DNA of 64,000 bases from Pseudoalteromonas umbrosa (GTDB taxonomy: Bacteria > Pseudomonadota > Gammaproteobacteria > Enterobacterales > Alteromonadaceae). The notes beneath the pieces are model-generated. The model ran no database searches and was not told the DNA's origin. It worked only from the letters and a program-made list of their open reading frames with translations. Below are positions 43,722 to 52,944 of this stretch, piece after piece. Made by a program: the position numbers and the translations under genes. The DNA is taken from contig NZ_JASJUU010000003.1 of the NCBI RefSeq assembly GCF_030125375.1, forward strand, positions 882,247 to 946,246, in the 5' to 3' direction. Numbering within the stretch: the first letter of the stretch is position 1; each line of letters begins with the position of its first letter.

Positions 43722-45461
43722 TTAGCGCTGGTAGACGATTTCTCCATCCAACAATGTCATCGTGACCTGCGTATTTGCGATTTCTTTGACTGTGCTTTCG
43801 AATAGGTTGTTATCTAGCACGACTAAATCAGCCAGTTTGCCTACTTCTATACTGCCAACCAAGTGATCTTGTCGCATCGCATAAGCACTATTTATTGTGT
43901 AGGCTTCGAGTGCTTGTGCGAGCGTGATAGCTTGCGGTGTTCTTGATATCGCATTACTGATACCGATAAATGGGTTGAATGGGCTGACATTCCAGTCACT
44001 GGACAGCGTTAAGGTTGCATTGCTTTCAACTAAGCTTTTGATTGGAACCAAGTCTTGACTGCGTTCTACACCCAAAAGAGGAATATTTTCAGGCCAGTGA
44101 CCTGGGTCAGTAAAGTCGCCTGCGACTTGGGCATCTGCTATCACGCCGAGTTTAGCAAAGCGCGCATAGTCAGCTGGGTCAACCACTTCCAAGTGGGTCA
44201 ATCTGTGACGAGACTTACCCGATGAGGCATTTTCAATGGCATTAAGCGCTTCGTGGATCCCTCTATCACCAATAGCATGAATATTAAAATCGAATCCTGT
44301 TGGTTCCAACGCTTTTATGTATTTTTCAAGACGTGCTTGAGTAAAGTAGTTAAGGCCATTGTTACCATCGAGTTCAAGCCAATTTTGGTGATACGGTTCA
44401 TGCATCGCAGCGGTCGTGTTAACTAATATACCATCTACATAAAACTTGACTTGATTTACTTTTAACAAGCTATTTGGATCTGCTTGATAAAGAGATTTTA
44501 GTTTACTTAGCTGTGCGGCATCGTTCATTTGCGGGTAAGCCCACAGACCTAAATGCGCTCTGAGTGTTAGCTTATCTTCGTTGGCAATTTTCAGCCAAGT
44601 TTCCAAGTGTCCGCGCTGCCAGTAGGTTCTCGCATCACTGATTGAGGTGATCCCTGCTTTGTTTAGCGCAGGCATGGTATATTCTATAAGTCCTAAATAA
44701 TCGTTTTGTTGTGTATTGGTCAGGGAGCGCATAGCCAGCTCCATAACTTGGTTACCAGCATTATCGTAAAGGATCCCATCAAGGTTGCCTTGCTCGTCTT
44801 TGCCAATAACACCGCCAATGGGGTCTAGGCTATTTCTGTGGATCCCCGCTAATTCCATTGCTTTACTATTGAGCCACATTGAATGAGATGTTTGCTCCAT
44901 AATGATAAGTGGGCGGTCGGGTACTGCCTCATCTAATACATCAATAGGACTGTCTTGCATTTCTAGCAAAGTGCTAATTGAGTGCCCATAGCCAATCAAC
45001 CATTGGGCATTTGGATTTTGAAATGCGGCATCTGCAACAAGGTCGATATAAGTATCGGTAGACTCGGCTTCAGGAATGGTAAATTGAGTGGCATCAGATC
45101 CAGACTCTAATGGATGCATGTGTACATCATGAAAGCCTGGCATCATCATCTTGCCTTTAAGGTCAATAACTTGGGTGTTTTCACCAATATGTTGCTGCAC
45201 TTGCTCTGTGGTGCCGACAAATATAATTTTATTGTCTTTGATTGCAACCGCTTGCGCCCAAGGCTTGTCCTCATTCACTGTATATATGTCACCATTTACA
45301 AACACCATGGTTGATTTGTCTTGTTGAGTTTGACTAGGTGTTGTCTCTGCCGTATTGCTCTTAACGGAATTATTAGCCGTAGGGCTTGAATCTGAGTTAC
45401 AGCCAGACATACAAAGGGCAGCTACAATTAAAGGAATTAAAGACATATTTGTGACTCTCAT
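43722..45461 (-). CDS. Amidohydrolase lipoprotein (YtcJ-like, Amidohydro_3)
   Basis: 579 residues; AGGAG precedes the ATG. A lipoprotein signal (IPLIVAALCMSGC, acylated Cys at 21) is followed by a low-complexity linker. The enzyme core has the metal-binding HDVHMHP motif near 117-123, then HAIGDRGI near 405 and a late DWNVSPFNPF segment, as in YtcJ/NfdA-like N-substituted formamide deformylases and related amidohydrolases. It would act on a periplasmic amide or ester substrate, not further identified. Divergent from the two-component system that starts 71 bases away; regulation by that system is possible but unproven. Confidence 0.85.
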   Translation of the reverse strand: MRVTNMSLIPLIVAALCMSGCNSDSSPTANNSVKSNTAETTPSQTQQDKSTMVFVNGDIYTVNEDKPWAQAVAIKDNKIIFVGTTEQVQQHIGENTQVIDLKGKMMMPGFHDVHMHPLESGSDATQFTIPEAESTDTYIDLVADAAFQNPNAQWLIGYGHSISTLLEMQDSPIDVLDEAVPDRPLIIMEQTSHSMWLNSKAMELAGIHRNSLDPIGGVIGKDEQGNLDGILYDNAGNQVMELAMRSLTNTQQNDYLGLIEYTMPALNKAGITSISDARTYWQRGHLETWLKIANEDKLTLRAHLGLWAYPQMNDAAQLSKLKSLYQADPNSLLKVNQVKFYVDGILVNTTAAMHEPYHQNWLELDGNNGLNYFTQARLEKYIKALEPTGFDFNIHAIGDRGIHEALNAIENASSGKSRHRLTHLEVVDPADYARFAKLGVIADAQVAGDFTDPGHWPENIPLLGVERSQDLVPIKSLVESNATLTLSSDWNVSPFNPFIGISNAISRTPQAITLAQALEAYTINSAYAMRQDHLVGSIEVGKLADLVVLDNNLFESTVKEIANTQVTMTLLDGEIVYQR

Positions 45462-45532
45462 GGTTGACTCCTGTTAGTTGGCGCTACAATATCAATGGCA
45501 TGGTAACCACAAGGTAACAGTGTAGAGGTTTT

Positions 45533-46216
45533 ATGCTTGTTTTGCTGGTTGAAGATGATAGATCTTTAGCTGCACAGTTAATCGACTTTTTGCAATTTGA
45601 AGGCATTGAAGTGGATTATGCCACTTCAGTCTCAAGTGCAAAAGAAATTGCAGCACAAACGCAAACATATACCCACTATGATGCGGTGATTTTAGATATG
45701 GACCTGCCAGACGGGAGTGGGCTTAATTTGCTGTCTGAGCATATTCTTGGTCAAGGTGTACCTGTGTTATTTTGCACCGCGGCGACATCACTCGAAGATA
45801 AGCTGGCTGCTTTTTCAGCAGGCGCACTTGATTACATTACCAAACCATTTGCGCTACCAGAGCTGGCAATTAGGCTTAAAATCTTGGCTCAAAAGCAGGC
45901 CTCGCAAACAGCCTCGATATTTGAACTAGATAGTTTGTTTATTGATTTTTCATTGAAAATAGCAAAGCGAGGAGAGCGAGCTTTGGTGCTTTCTCCTCAG
46001 CAATGGCAACTAGTATCTTTGCTTGCTAAGCATAGTCCAAAGCCTGTGAGCAAAGATCAGATCTTAGCTCATATATGGCCAGATCAAGACGTCAACAATA
46101 ATATGTATAAATCACTGCTCACTCGGTTGCGTCGTAATATATCGAAAGCCACTGAATTAGAGCTTATTCATACCATTAAAAGTCAAGGTGTGGTCTTGAG
46201 GTGCAATGATGAATAA
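45533..46216 (+). CDS. OmpR-family response regulator
   Basis: 227 residues. Receiver domain with acidic pair VEDD at 6-9, phosphoacceptor Asp55 (VILDMDLPDGSG), switch Thr (FCTAATS) and Lys (YITKPF), followed by a winged-helix DNA-binding domain (FELDSLFIDFSLKIAKRG and the RLRRNISKATELELIHTIKSQGVVL end). The 3' end overlaps the histidine kinase gene by 11 bases. Signal and target genes are unknown; the divergently placed amidohydrolase is the nearest candidate. Confidence 0.92.
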   Translation: MLVLLVEDDRSLAAQLIDFLQFEGIEVDYATSVSSAKEIAAQTQTYTHYDAVILDMDLPDGSGLNLLSEHILGQGVPVLFCTAATSLEDKLAAFSAGALDYITKPFALPELAIRLKILAQKQASQTASIFELDSLFIDFSLKIAKRGERALVLSPQQWQLVSLLAKHSPKPVSKDQILAHIWPDQDVNNNMYKSLLTRLRRNISKATELELIHTIKSQGVVLRCNDE

Positions 46217-47387
46217 GCCTCAAAGCCTTGGGCGTTATTTTATCCTTAGGGTAGGTGCATTCTTTCTGGTTTTTATTGCAATTTGGATCCAAGTGGCGAC
46301 TTGGGTCTATCATTTTGCTTGGGATGACACAACAGAGCATTATCTCTATCAAGATTTAGCATTGGCACACAGTGGACAGCTTACACTGCCTCTGATGACA
46401 CAAGAGAAGTTCATCGGTTTTTTAGATGATATGCCCCTCGAATACCAAGCTGTTTTGAATATTGACGATATTGAATTTGAACATACGTTTTTATTACCAT
46501 CCGTTAATGGTGATATGTATGTCCTCAAAAGTGAAGATGGTGAGGGTCGCTCATTATTTGTCATTCACTTTTTTTCTCACCAAGACTCACCAAGTTTAGT
46601 GCCGATCTTTATCGTCTTGAGTAGTTTTATGTTAATTCCTTTAGGGTTATTAGTCTGGCGAATTTGGCGAGCTATGAGTCGCGATCTAAATAGAGTTACG
46701 CGCAGCTTAGAGACAGATGAAGTGCCAAGTGCGCGTTTTATTGAAATGTCCGAACTACAGTCTATGGTAAAAATGGCACGTTTTGCACAGCAACATGCGC
46801 AAAAACAAGAGCGTTTGTTTTCAGCATTTTTGAGCCATGAAGTGAGAACACCATTGACTCACATTCATCACAGTATGAGCCGGTTACAGCAAATTGATGA
46901 AATCCCTTTGGCAGCGTTAGACGTGCTTGATGAGCTTGAAAGAGGGCAACAGGCACTGACTGATATTGCTGAAGCAGTCTTGCTATTGAGTCACCCTAAT
47001 AAAGCAAAGCTTGGACGCCATGCTTTGCTGCCTTGGTTAATGAGGTGGCAAACAAAATGGCGTGAACATGGTCTGAGTATAGAGCTTGTTAATGAGTACA
47101 AAGTGGGAAAGCAGGCTATTGAGCCTAAACTGTTTGAGCTGCTGTTAATACAAGTGGCGAAAAATGCATTGCAACATGGTGATGGCGCGCTGCGATTAAG
47201 GTGTGATGAAGATGGACTAGTGTTTGACAATACCATTAAAGCAAAGCCGACGCACTCAGGACACGGCCTTGGTAGTCAAATACTGTCGCAGGTTTGTGAT
47301 TGTTTCGGATGGAAACTAAACGTGCAGATTGATAGTAAATACACGCTCAGCATTAATTGGAAACCAACTAACACCGAGCTTGGTTGA
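46206..47387 (+). CDS. Sensor histidine kinase
   Basis: 393 residues. N-terminal membrane segment (about 12-30), a short periplasmic sensor of about 110 residues, second membrane segment near 135-153 (IFIVLSSFMLIPLGLLVW), a linker, H-box FLSHEVRTPLTHI near 215, and an ATP-binding region that is shorter than usual (VAKNALQHGDGALRL as N-box and GHGLGSQIL as G-box). It forms a pair with the overlapping response regulator. The small ATPase domain suggests a diverged kinase, but the main catalytic motifs are visible. Confidence 0.9.
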   Translation: MMNKPQSLGRYFILRVGAFFLVFIAIWIQVATWVYHFAWDDTTEHYLYQDLALAHSGQLTLPLMTQEKFIGFLDDMPLEYQAVLNIDDIEFEHTFLLPSVNGDMYVLKSEDGEGRSLFVIHFFSHQDSPSLVPIFIVLSSFMLIPLGLLVWRIWRAMSRDLNRVTRSLETDEVPSARFIEMSELQSMVKMARFAQQHAQKQERLFSAFLSHEVRTPLTHIHHSMSRLQQIDEIPLAALDVLDELERGQQALTDIAEAVLLLSHPNKAKLGRHALLPWLMRWQTKWREHGLSIELVNEYKVGKQAIEPKLFELLLIQVAKNALQHGDGALRLRCDEDGLVFDNTIKAKPTHSGHGLGSQILSQVCDCFGWKLNVQIDSKYTLSINWKPTNTELG

Positions 47388-47449
47388 TACCCTCAGCTCA
47401 CTTCTAAGAGTATGTTAATAACAGGGGTAAATGCATTGTAATCGGCTGT

Positions 47450-47908
47450 TTATTCCACCCTAATACGTGTATTTACTGAGTTTGCAATGAAGCACGAATC
47501 ATGGGCTTGATGATGCAGTTCAGAGATAATGTGTTCATCAATTTGGCTTGTGTGGTGCCAAGTGATCTGCGGCTTGAGTATCACGTCTGTGATTGCTGTT
47601 TTGCCGTGTCCATTTTTACCCATTATCCCAGAAGCATTATCAATATAGGACTCAATGATTAACCCTGATTGTGCTGCGAAATGAAGAAAAAATAGCATAT
47701 GGCAACTGGATAGTGATGCAACATATGCTTCTTCTGGGTCCACATTATTTGGTTCTGAGTATGGCAAAGGCACAACCGAGGGAGAAGATGATGCAGCGAT
47801 TTCAATGCCACCATCAAAACGCCAAGTATGTGCTCGATTATATTTCGCGTCGATAAATGCTTCATTTGGTTGACGATGCCAAGAAATAACCGCTGTGTGA
47901 ATAGACAT
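47450..47908 (-). CDS. OsmC/Ohr-like thiol peroxidase
   Basis: 152 residues. The two redox Cys positions of the OsmC family are present: LSSCHMLFFLHFA near 70 and HDSCFIANSV near 137. The N-terminal W-R and central EPNNVDPEEAYVASLSSC segment match the family. It would reduce organic hydroperoxides in the cytoplasm using a dihydrolipoyl-type reductant. Divergent from a LysR-type regulator 135 bases away, a common pairing of regulator and target. Confidence 0.85.
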   Translation of the reverse strand: MSIHTAVISWHRQPNEAFIDAKYNRAHTWRFDGGIEIAASSSPSVVPLPYSEPNNVDPEEAYVASLSSCHMLFFLHFAAQSGLIIESYIDNASGIMGKNGHGKTAITDVILKPQITWHHTSQIDEHIISELHHQAHDSCFIANSVNTRIRVE

Positions 47909-48042
47909 AGGTATCCTCTAAATTTAAATTGCACCTAGGCTTAGTGCAGTGCGATTACAAAATACTTGCTGATTATTATGAAATTGACAGCTGATATATA
48001 GAAGCGATAATAACTCAAAGTGACTTGAGGTATTTTCACATC

Positions 48043-48945
48043 ATGGGTAATTTAAACCTCTCATTGACCGCGCTGCATACTTTTTCTGTGGTTGCTAAAG
48101 AGCAAAATTTTACGGTGGCGGCTGGCATTCTGCACATTTCCCCCAGTGCAGTTAGCCATCAAATGAAGTTGCTAGAATCTCAGTTAGGTATGAGCCTGTT
48201 TCATCGTAAATCAAAAGGCGTGACCTTAACGCCAGAAGCGGTGCGCCTTTATGAGCATGTGAGTAAAGGGTTCAACGTACTAGAGTATGGGGTCGTTGCA
48301 GCCCGTCGTTCGACTCAAATTGAGAGAGTTGTGTTGGCTGTGATCCCGTCGTTACTTGAGCATTGGTTAATTCCAAAATTGGGAGAGTTCTACCAATGTT
48401 ATCCCCATATCGAGCTAATCCTAATCGCACAAGATCAGCTCATTGACTTTAATTGTCACCATGTCGATGCGCATTTACACTTTGGTCATGGGCAATATCA
48501 AGGGCTTAGTTGTACACGCCTTGCATCTGAGTGGGTTTATCCTGTTTGTGCGCCAAATTATTTAGAAGCGCTGGACGAAGGTGCTCCTTTGCTAAGTTAT
48601 CAAGGTGGAATGGAAGATGCGCCTGGTTGTATTAATTGGCAAGATTGGCTTGAACAGCATTTTGTTAACGGCATACCGAATCGAAACATTAGAACATTTA
48701 GCCATCTTGGTCATACTTTAACTGCAGCTAAATATAGCCAAGGTATCGCACTGGGTTGGCACCACATTGCCAGTGAAATGTTGGCGCAAGGTACACTGGT
48801 TAAATTACCTTATGAGCCTATGCTAATGCCATTTTCTTATTTTTTTGTCACATCCAAGCAAGCGGTGCAAAGTGAAGCTGTCAGATGTTTACTGCAGTGG
48901 CTAAAAGCGAAATTTGAAGAATGTTCAATAAAAACCGAATCGTAA
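48043..48945 (+). CDS. LysR-type regulator (GcvA-like)
   Basis: The start is taken at ATG 48043 with TGAGG ahead (an in-frame TTG 18 bases upstream is unlikely), giving 300 residues. N-terminal winged helix-turn-helix (LTALHTFSVVAKEQNFTVAAGILHISPSAVSHQMKLLE) and a ligand-binding domain with the GcvA-like C-terminal pattern TLTAAKYSQGIALGWHHIASEMLAQG. Divergent from the OsmC-like gene, which is its probable target. Confidence 0.88.
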   Translation: MGNLNLSLTALHTFSVVAKEQNFTVAAGILHISPSAVSHQMKLLESQLGMSLFHRKSKGVTLTPEAVRLYEHVSKGFNVLEYGVVAARRSTQIERVVLAVIPSLLEHWLIPKLGEFYQCYPHIELILIAQDQLIDFNCHHVDAHLHFGHGQYQGLSCTRLASEWVYPVCAPNYLEALDEGAPLLSYQGGMEDAPGCINWQDWLEQHFVNGIPNRNIRTFSHLGHTLTAAKYSQGIALGWHHIASEMLAQGTLVKLPYEPMLMPFSYFFVTSKQAVQSEAVRCLLQWLKAKFEECSIKTES

Positions 48946-49263
48946 TGAATAAAGTTTCTTTACGTTAACGTTATGCTTGCTACATCCTTTGAAGAGGGGG
49001 TAATTGATTTTTGTTCTTTATTTTTCTTTAATATCAGTAGGTTATTTTTTATTTTTTTGAGTGAGCTGAAATACCATTAATATAAAATAATTCATTACTG
49101 TTTTTATGTTGTTCAAAGATTGCAATTTGACCTAAATGTATGGCTAAATTTAGTGTACAACTTTTAACAGTTTATAGTGTCTAACTGGTTTAGAGTGTGA
49201 CGTTAACTGTTGGATCAAGGAAGCGTATTTATTTAAGGCATGAATTAGAGGTATAGGTATAAG
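48946..49263. other. Intergenic region, nothing recognised
   Basis: 318 AT-rich bases (several runs of T and A between 49010 and 49100) between the LysR gene and an uncharacterised membrane-anchored protein. No gene, terminator of good quality or known binding site was identified; the promoter of the next gene must be here. Confidence 0.4.
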
Positions 49264-50190
49264 ATGTCTCAAACAAAAAATAATATTGCATTAGGCATTG
49301 CAACAGCTGCATTTGCGATGGCGTTGTATTCTCATTTCTCAATTAAACCTAATAATCAACCTGTGCTTGCTGAACAGTCAAAATCACAACAGCAATATAC
49401 TCAGTCGCAAAAACACGACTCTCTTGTTGAGCCGAACGAACGTCAATCTTATGAAGGCATGGAAAATAGCGCGTTGATAGCGCGTGTAGAATATTTGGAA
49501 GAGCGTCTTTTAGATATTGAAAATCAAGCGTTTGGTAATGGTGTATCCAATGGTGTTATGGAAGAAGCGATTCTTGCAGTACTAGAAGAGAAAGAACGTA
49601 AAGACAAACAGAAACGCAGTGAAGACAATCCTGTTTATGGCTTTTATGAAGATTTGCCGAAAGACTATGATTTGAAATTAAAGACAGATCCAGAGTATGC
49701 GACTCGGGTTAGTCAAGACTTGAGAGGAAAAGTACTGGATCAGACCTTAACACCACAAGAACGCCTTTCTGCGATGGGGCAGTTACAAATGAACATGTAT
49801 ATTCTTAATCGAACACAGGATGAAATGTTTGATTATGAAACGGTTGATGCGGTGCTGGAAATTAGTAGAAATAGCTCAGACGATAAACTTAAGGTACAAG
49901 CCCTTGAAGTTGTTGCTCACTCACCTGTTGTGGATAGTCGTATCGCTAAATCTTTACAAGATATTATTGAAAAAGAGCCTAATAAATATATGAAAACCAT
50001 GGCTGCGGAAGGCCTGATGGGTCAGTATTATCAAGCCGGTGAAAGTGATCCTGAAGTAAAGCAGCAGTTAGCAAATGATATTTTGGCCATGTACGACAAT
50101 GCAAGTAGCTCAGAAGTTCAGGCTGTGATGAAGCGGTTGATCAGAGATGATGAATTGCTGCAACAAATACGTAGAGATGCTGGTAGATGA
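49264..50190 (+). CDS. Uncharacterised membrane-anchored helical protein
   Basis: 308 residues, not recognised as a named family. A single N-terminal hydrophobic segment (NIALGIATAAFAMALYSHF, 7-25) probably anchors it with the rest in the periplasm. A Gln/Ser/Lys-rich linker follows, then a coiled coil at about 68-110 (NSALIARVEYLEERLLDIENQ) and a C-terminal region of short helices around 150-308 that look like HEAT/ARM-type repeats (DDKLKVQALEVVAHSPVVDSRIAKSLQDII). No catalytic motif is seen. It is followed by a small membrane protein 97 bases downstream. Confidence 0.6.
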   Translation: MSQTKNNIALGIATAAFAMALYSHFSIKPNNQPVLAEQSKSQQQYTQSQKHDSLVEPNERQSYEGMENSALIARVEYLEERLLDIENQAFGNGVSNGVMEEAILAVLEEKERKDKQKRSEDNPVYGFYEDLPKDYDLKLKTDPEYATRVSQDLRGKVLDQTLTPQERLSAMGQLQMNMYILNRTQDEMFDYETVDAVLEISRNSSDDKLKVQALEVVAHSPVVDSRIAKSLQDIIEKEPNKYMKTMAAEGLMGQYYQAGESDPEVKQQLANDILAMYDNASSSEVQAVMKRLIRDDELLQQIRRDAGR

Positions 50191-50286
50191 CTTATTGTTG
50201 ATCCCTAGTTAACACCAGCTTTATATATTTACTACTTCATTATTGTGCTATTTGGCTCTGTGAAGTAGCACAATAAGGAGATGTGA

Positions 50287-50541
50287 ATGAATTATTTTTT
50301 GGTTTTTTCTTGCGCAGTTGTGTGCCTTTTTATGTTATTGCCCTTTTACAAAAAAATGTATTCGGTTGTAAAAAATATGGATGCAGAGTTTTCATCTGGC
50401 ATTAAAAAAGAAAGTGGATTTACGAACGGCGCAGAAGGGAATTTTTTTATTGCAAAGTTTTACATAATGTTGCTGCCACTGGCATGCCACGCCATTACGT
50501 CATTCTTGCTTTACCTTGTCGTATCTAAATTAATTTTGTAG
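50287..50541 (+). CDS. Small two-helix membrane protein
   Basis: 84 residues with AAGGAG before the ATG. Two hydrophobic helices, residues 2-20 and about 58-82, joined by a polar loop (NMDAEFSSGIKKESGFTNGAEGNFF). No family is recognised. It lies downstream of the membrane-anchored helical protein on the same strand. Confidence 0.6.
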   Translation: MNYFLVFSCAVVCLFMLLPFYKKMYSVVKNMDAEFSSGIKKESGFTNGAEGNFFIAKFYIMLLPLACHAITSFLLYLVVSKLIL

Positions 50542-50895
50542 CTTGCAAAATGGTCAATTTAATATGAAGTTGCGCCAATAAAAATTCAGGATTTAACATA
50601 AAAGTTGCGACGGTTCTTAATTCGTCGGATAGGCACTGAGTGTGTTAATGACTCATTTATACCATCTTTATTACGTTTGATAATCGTATTTGTAGAGAGT
50701 GTGGTGGTTTATAGAGTCACTGATAACTAATAAAGGCAAAGCAGACGTATGTGTAAGTGTCTGCTTTACCATCATTCCATATTTAGCTCGGCTTACATTT
50801 GTTATCTTGATGATAGTATAGTGCCTGATGCTTCTAAATTGAGTATATAAGTAATAGCTGTCTAGTTTGACTTCATATATGGTGGTGAAGCTGTC
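50542..50895. other. Intergenic region with a strong hairpin
   Basis: 354 bases between two convergent genes. A perfect 9-bp stem AAAGCAGAC / GTCTGCTTT with a 12-base loop lies at 50738-50767 and extends by two G-C pairs after a mismatch. It could terminate either transcript, or close a small RNA starting between 50560 and 50700, but no promoter of good quality was found. Confidence 0.4.
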
Positions 50896-51180
50896 TTAAC
50901 TTTGGTGTTTATCGATATGGCCTAGATCGCGACCGGGATCTAACTTGTCTCGTACGCGCCTCTTTAATTCTTTTGCTTCTGGAAAGCCGCCATCTACTAA
51001 TCTGCACCAAATCAGTTCGTCATTATAATAAATCTGGAATACGCCTTTACTTGCCGGTGAAAGTGACACTTCTTTGAGATCATCGCTAAAGGTTGATAAC
51101 AGTTCTTGGGCTAACCAGCCGCTCCTAAGTAACCATTGGCATAGTACGCAATAATGTATGGTAATTTTGGGTTTGTGCAT
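50896..51180 (-). CDS. Rdx-family (SelT/SelW/SelH-like) redox protein
   Basis: 94 residues from ATG 51180; a GTG 9 bases upstream is an alternative. The N-terminal ITIHYCVLCQWLLRS contains the CxxC thioredoxin-like motif of the Rdx family (the selenoprotein W group; Cys in both positions here), followed by the family's conserved ELLSTF and FPEAKELKRRVRDKLDPGRDLGHIDK end. A cytoplasmic thiol-redox role is presumed for the family. It is 53 bases downstream of the NhaR-like regulator gene on the same strand. Confidence 0.82.
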   Translation of the reverse strand: MHKPKITIHYCVLCQWLLRSGWLAQELLSTFSDDLKEVSLSPASKGVFQIYYNDELIWCRLVDGGFPEAKELKRRVRDKLDPGRDLGHIDKHQS

Positions 51181-51232
51181 GTTAGTCACACAGCCTCTAT
51201 CATGTTAATTCATATTGAGAACGAAGGTGGCT

Positions 51233-52129
51233 TTATTCACCTTCGCGCTGCGCATTTTGTACGAATTCAGAATAAATCGTGTCTTTAATTAGTCGATCTG
51301 GAGTGAAAGCGTAATAATGTTGATAGACGTTTTCGATGCTACCAATAAAAGTCACGTCATAGTGGCGCTCTATTTCCTCTTTAATGGATAAAGGAGCTGG
51401 GAAAATACCAAATCCTTGTTGCCCAAGAGATTTCATTAGCGCACTGTCGTCTACATGTCCAGCAACTGACATATTGATCCCTAGGTCTTCTAACCAATAT
51501 TGGATTGCATTTGTTACCGGGCTTGCTTTGGCGGGTAAAATGATGGGCATATCTTTCAAGGTACTCGGGAAGTTTTTACTTAGTTTGGCGTAATAGGCTG
51601 AATTTCCATACAGACCTAATTGGCTCTTACCTATTTCATGACAAAAGGCTTTAAATGGTGTTGAGCTATCTAATGGTTTATCAGCGAGAACTAAATCAAT
51701 TTTATGAGTGGCCATTTGAGCCAATAACTCAGATTGTTGGCCATCAATACAATGTAAATTTGTGATTCGCTCATGTTTGATCAGTGGAGATAACCACTTT
51801 GAAACGAGAGATTTTGGCAAAGCATCTGAAATCCCAACTTTTAGGGTACGATTGATATTATCGAGATCGCCGCGAGTTGTTTCCAGCCACTCTTCCGCTA
51901 CGCTAAACATGTCATTGGCATATTGTTGGGTCAATTGACCATATTCTGTCAGTCTCAAGCCCCTGCCTTCTCGAACAAATAAGGGTTTTCCTAACCTTTG
52001 TTCTAAGCTTGTTATTTGAGCGCTAATGGTCTGTGGTGTTAGGTGTAGCACCTTGCTTGCGGCTGCAATACTGCCCAGTTTACTCACCTGCCAGAAATAG
52101 TAGAGGTGGTTGTAGTTAATATTCATCAT
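51233..52129 (-). CDS. LysR-type regulator, NhaR-like
   Basis: 298 residues. The start MMNINYNHLYYFWQVSKLGSIAAASKVLHLTPQTISAQI is the characteristic NhaR opening (INYNHLYYFW, LTPQTI). NhaR activates Na+/H+ antiporter genes in response to Na+ in enterobacteria; the nearest antiporter is not in this window. Two adjacent ATG codons can serve as start. Divergent from the short HPF-like gene. Confidence 0.85.
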   Translation of the reverse strand: MMNINYNHLYYFWQVSKLGSIAAASKVLHLTPQTISAQITSLEQRLGKPLFVREGRGLRLTEYGQLTQQYANDMFSVAEEWLETTRGDLDNINRTLKVGISDALPKSLVSKWLSPLIKHERITNLHCIDGQQSELLAQMATHKIDLVLADKPLDSSTPFKAFCHEIGKSQLGLYGNSAYYAKLSKNFPSTLKDMPIILPAKASPVTNAIQYWLEDLGINMSVAGHVDDSALMKSLGQQGFGIFPAPLSIKEEIERHYDVTFIGSIENVYQHYYAFTPDRLIKDTIYSEFVQNAQREGE

Positions 52130-52269
52130 ACTTCGTAAAATTCGATGTCTAAATAAGATTTAATCAGCTTTTATCTTTGATTCCACCTTAGTAGATTTAA
52201 CTTATCGGCGCAATCATTTATTTTATCAAGACGATTAATTGGCGCACATTTATGAGCGAGGTCAAAAAT

Positions 52270-52563
52270 ATGAAACTTAACTTAAGAATGACTGGTAAAG
52301 CGATAGGCAGTTCAGCAAAGGCTAAAGTGACCAAGATGATCAGTGAGCAGTTAATTAAATACGTTACCAATATTCGTAAGGTGAAAGTTCATATTGATGA
52401 TGTACCTTCAAAATTACATGGCACGCTAACTCAATGCAGTATTGAGGTACTTTTACCAGGTTTACCTAGTATTTGTGTTAAAGCAAAAGGTAAAAATTTA
52501 GCACAAGCAATAAGTCGCGCTGTGAGCAACAGTGAAACAGTATTAACTCAAAAGCTTTGTTAA
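52270..52563 (+). CDS. Short HPF/RaiA-like ribosome-associated protein
   Basis: The start chosen is ATG 52270, 8 bases after GCGAGG, giving 97 residues; ATG 52252 lacks a ribosome-binding site. The first half has the beta-alpha pattern of hibernation-promoting factor (KVTKMISEQLIKYVTNIRKVKVHIDDV) and the second the C-SIEVLLPG-PSICVKAKGKNLAQAISRAV segment (family C-IEV-G-DLYAAID-A). Dimerisation or 30S-binding residues cannot be checked here. HPF blocks idle ribosomes in stationary phase; this orphan, far from an rpoN operon, may serve a different stress. Confidence 0.6.
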   Translation: MKLNLRMTGKAIGSSAKAKVTKMISEQLIKYVTNIRKVKVHIDDVPSKLHGTLTQCSIEVLLPGLPSICVKAKGKNLAQAISRAVSNSETVLTQKLC

Positions 52564-52944
52564 TATTTTGTTTGTGGTTTTTAGGTCTTTTAAAGATAAC
52601 TTATCACCCTTCGAATTGAATTAATGGAATAAAATAAATTCCTAAGCACTTGCTGCAGCATGGAAGCTGCACATTTTTCTGTTACCTGCTCTCTACTCAT
52701 TGTTAATCTTACCTATAAAAAATTTAATGTTGATTAAACTATGTTGACGTTCATGTTAATATAAAAACTTCAGTAATGACTTATAAATTATCCCCAAAAT
52801 ATAACTAGTTGTAAGGATTACTGGTTTTTGGACAGTCTCAATATCACCACATCTTTAATGAAATGTTTATTTTAAGTGACATTTTGGGGCTTGTTGTGTA
52901 TTTTAATCAATGAAAAGCAGTTACATAATGCTCAAGGAAGTAAT
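52564..52944. other. Intergenic region with a terminator-like hairpin
   Basis: 381 bases. TGCAGC-ATGGAA-GCTGCA (52654-52671) followed by CATTTTTCT looks like the terminator of the HPF-like gene. The remaining 270 bases are AT-rich and should hold the promoter of the tripartite transporter operon; AAGGAAG at 52934-52940 is that operon's first ribosome-binding site. Confidence 0.5.
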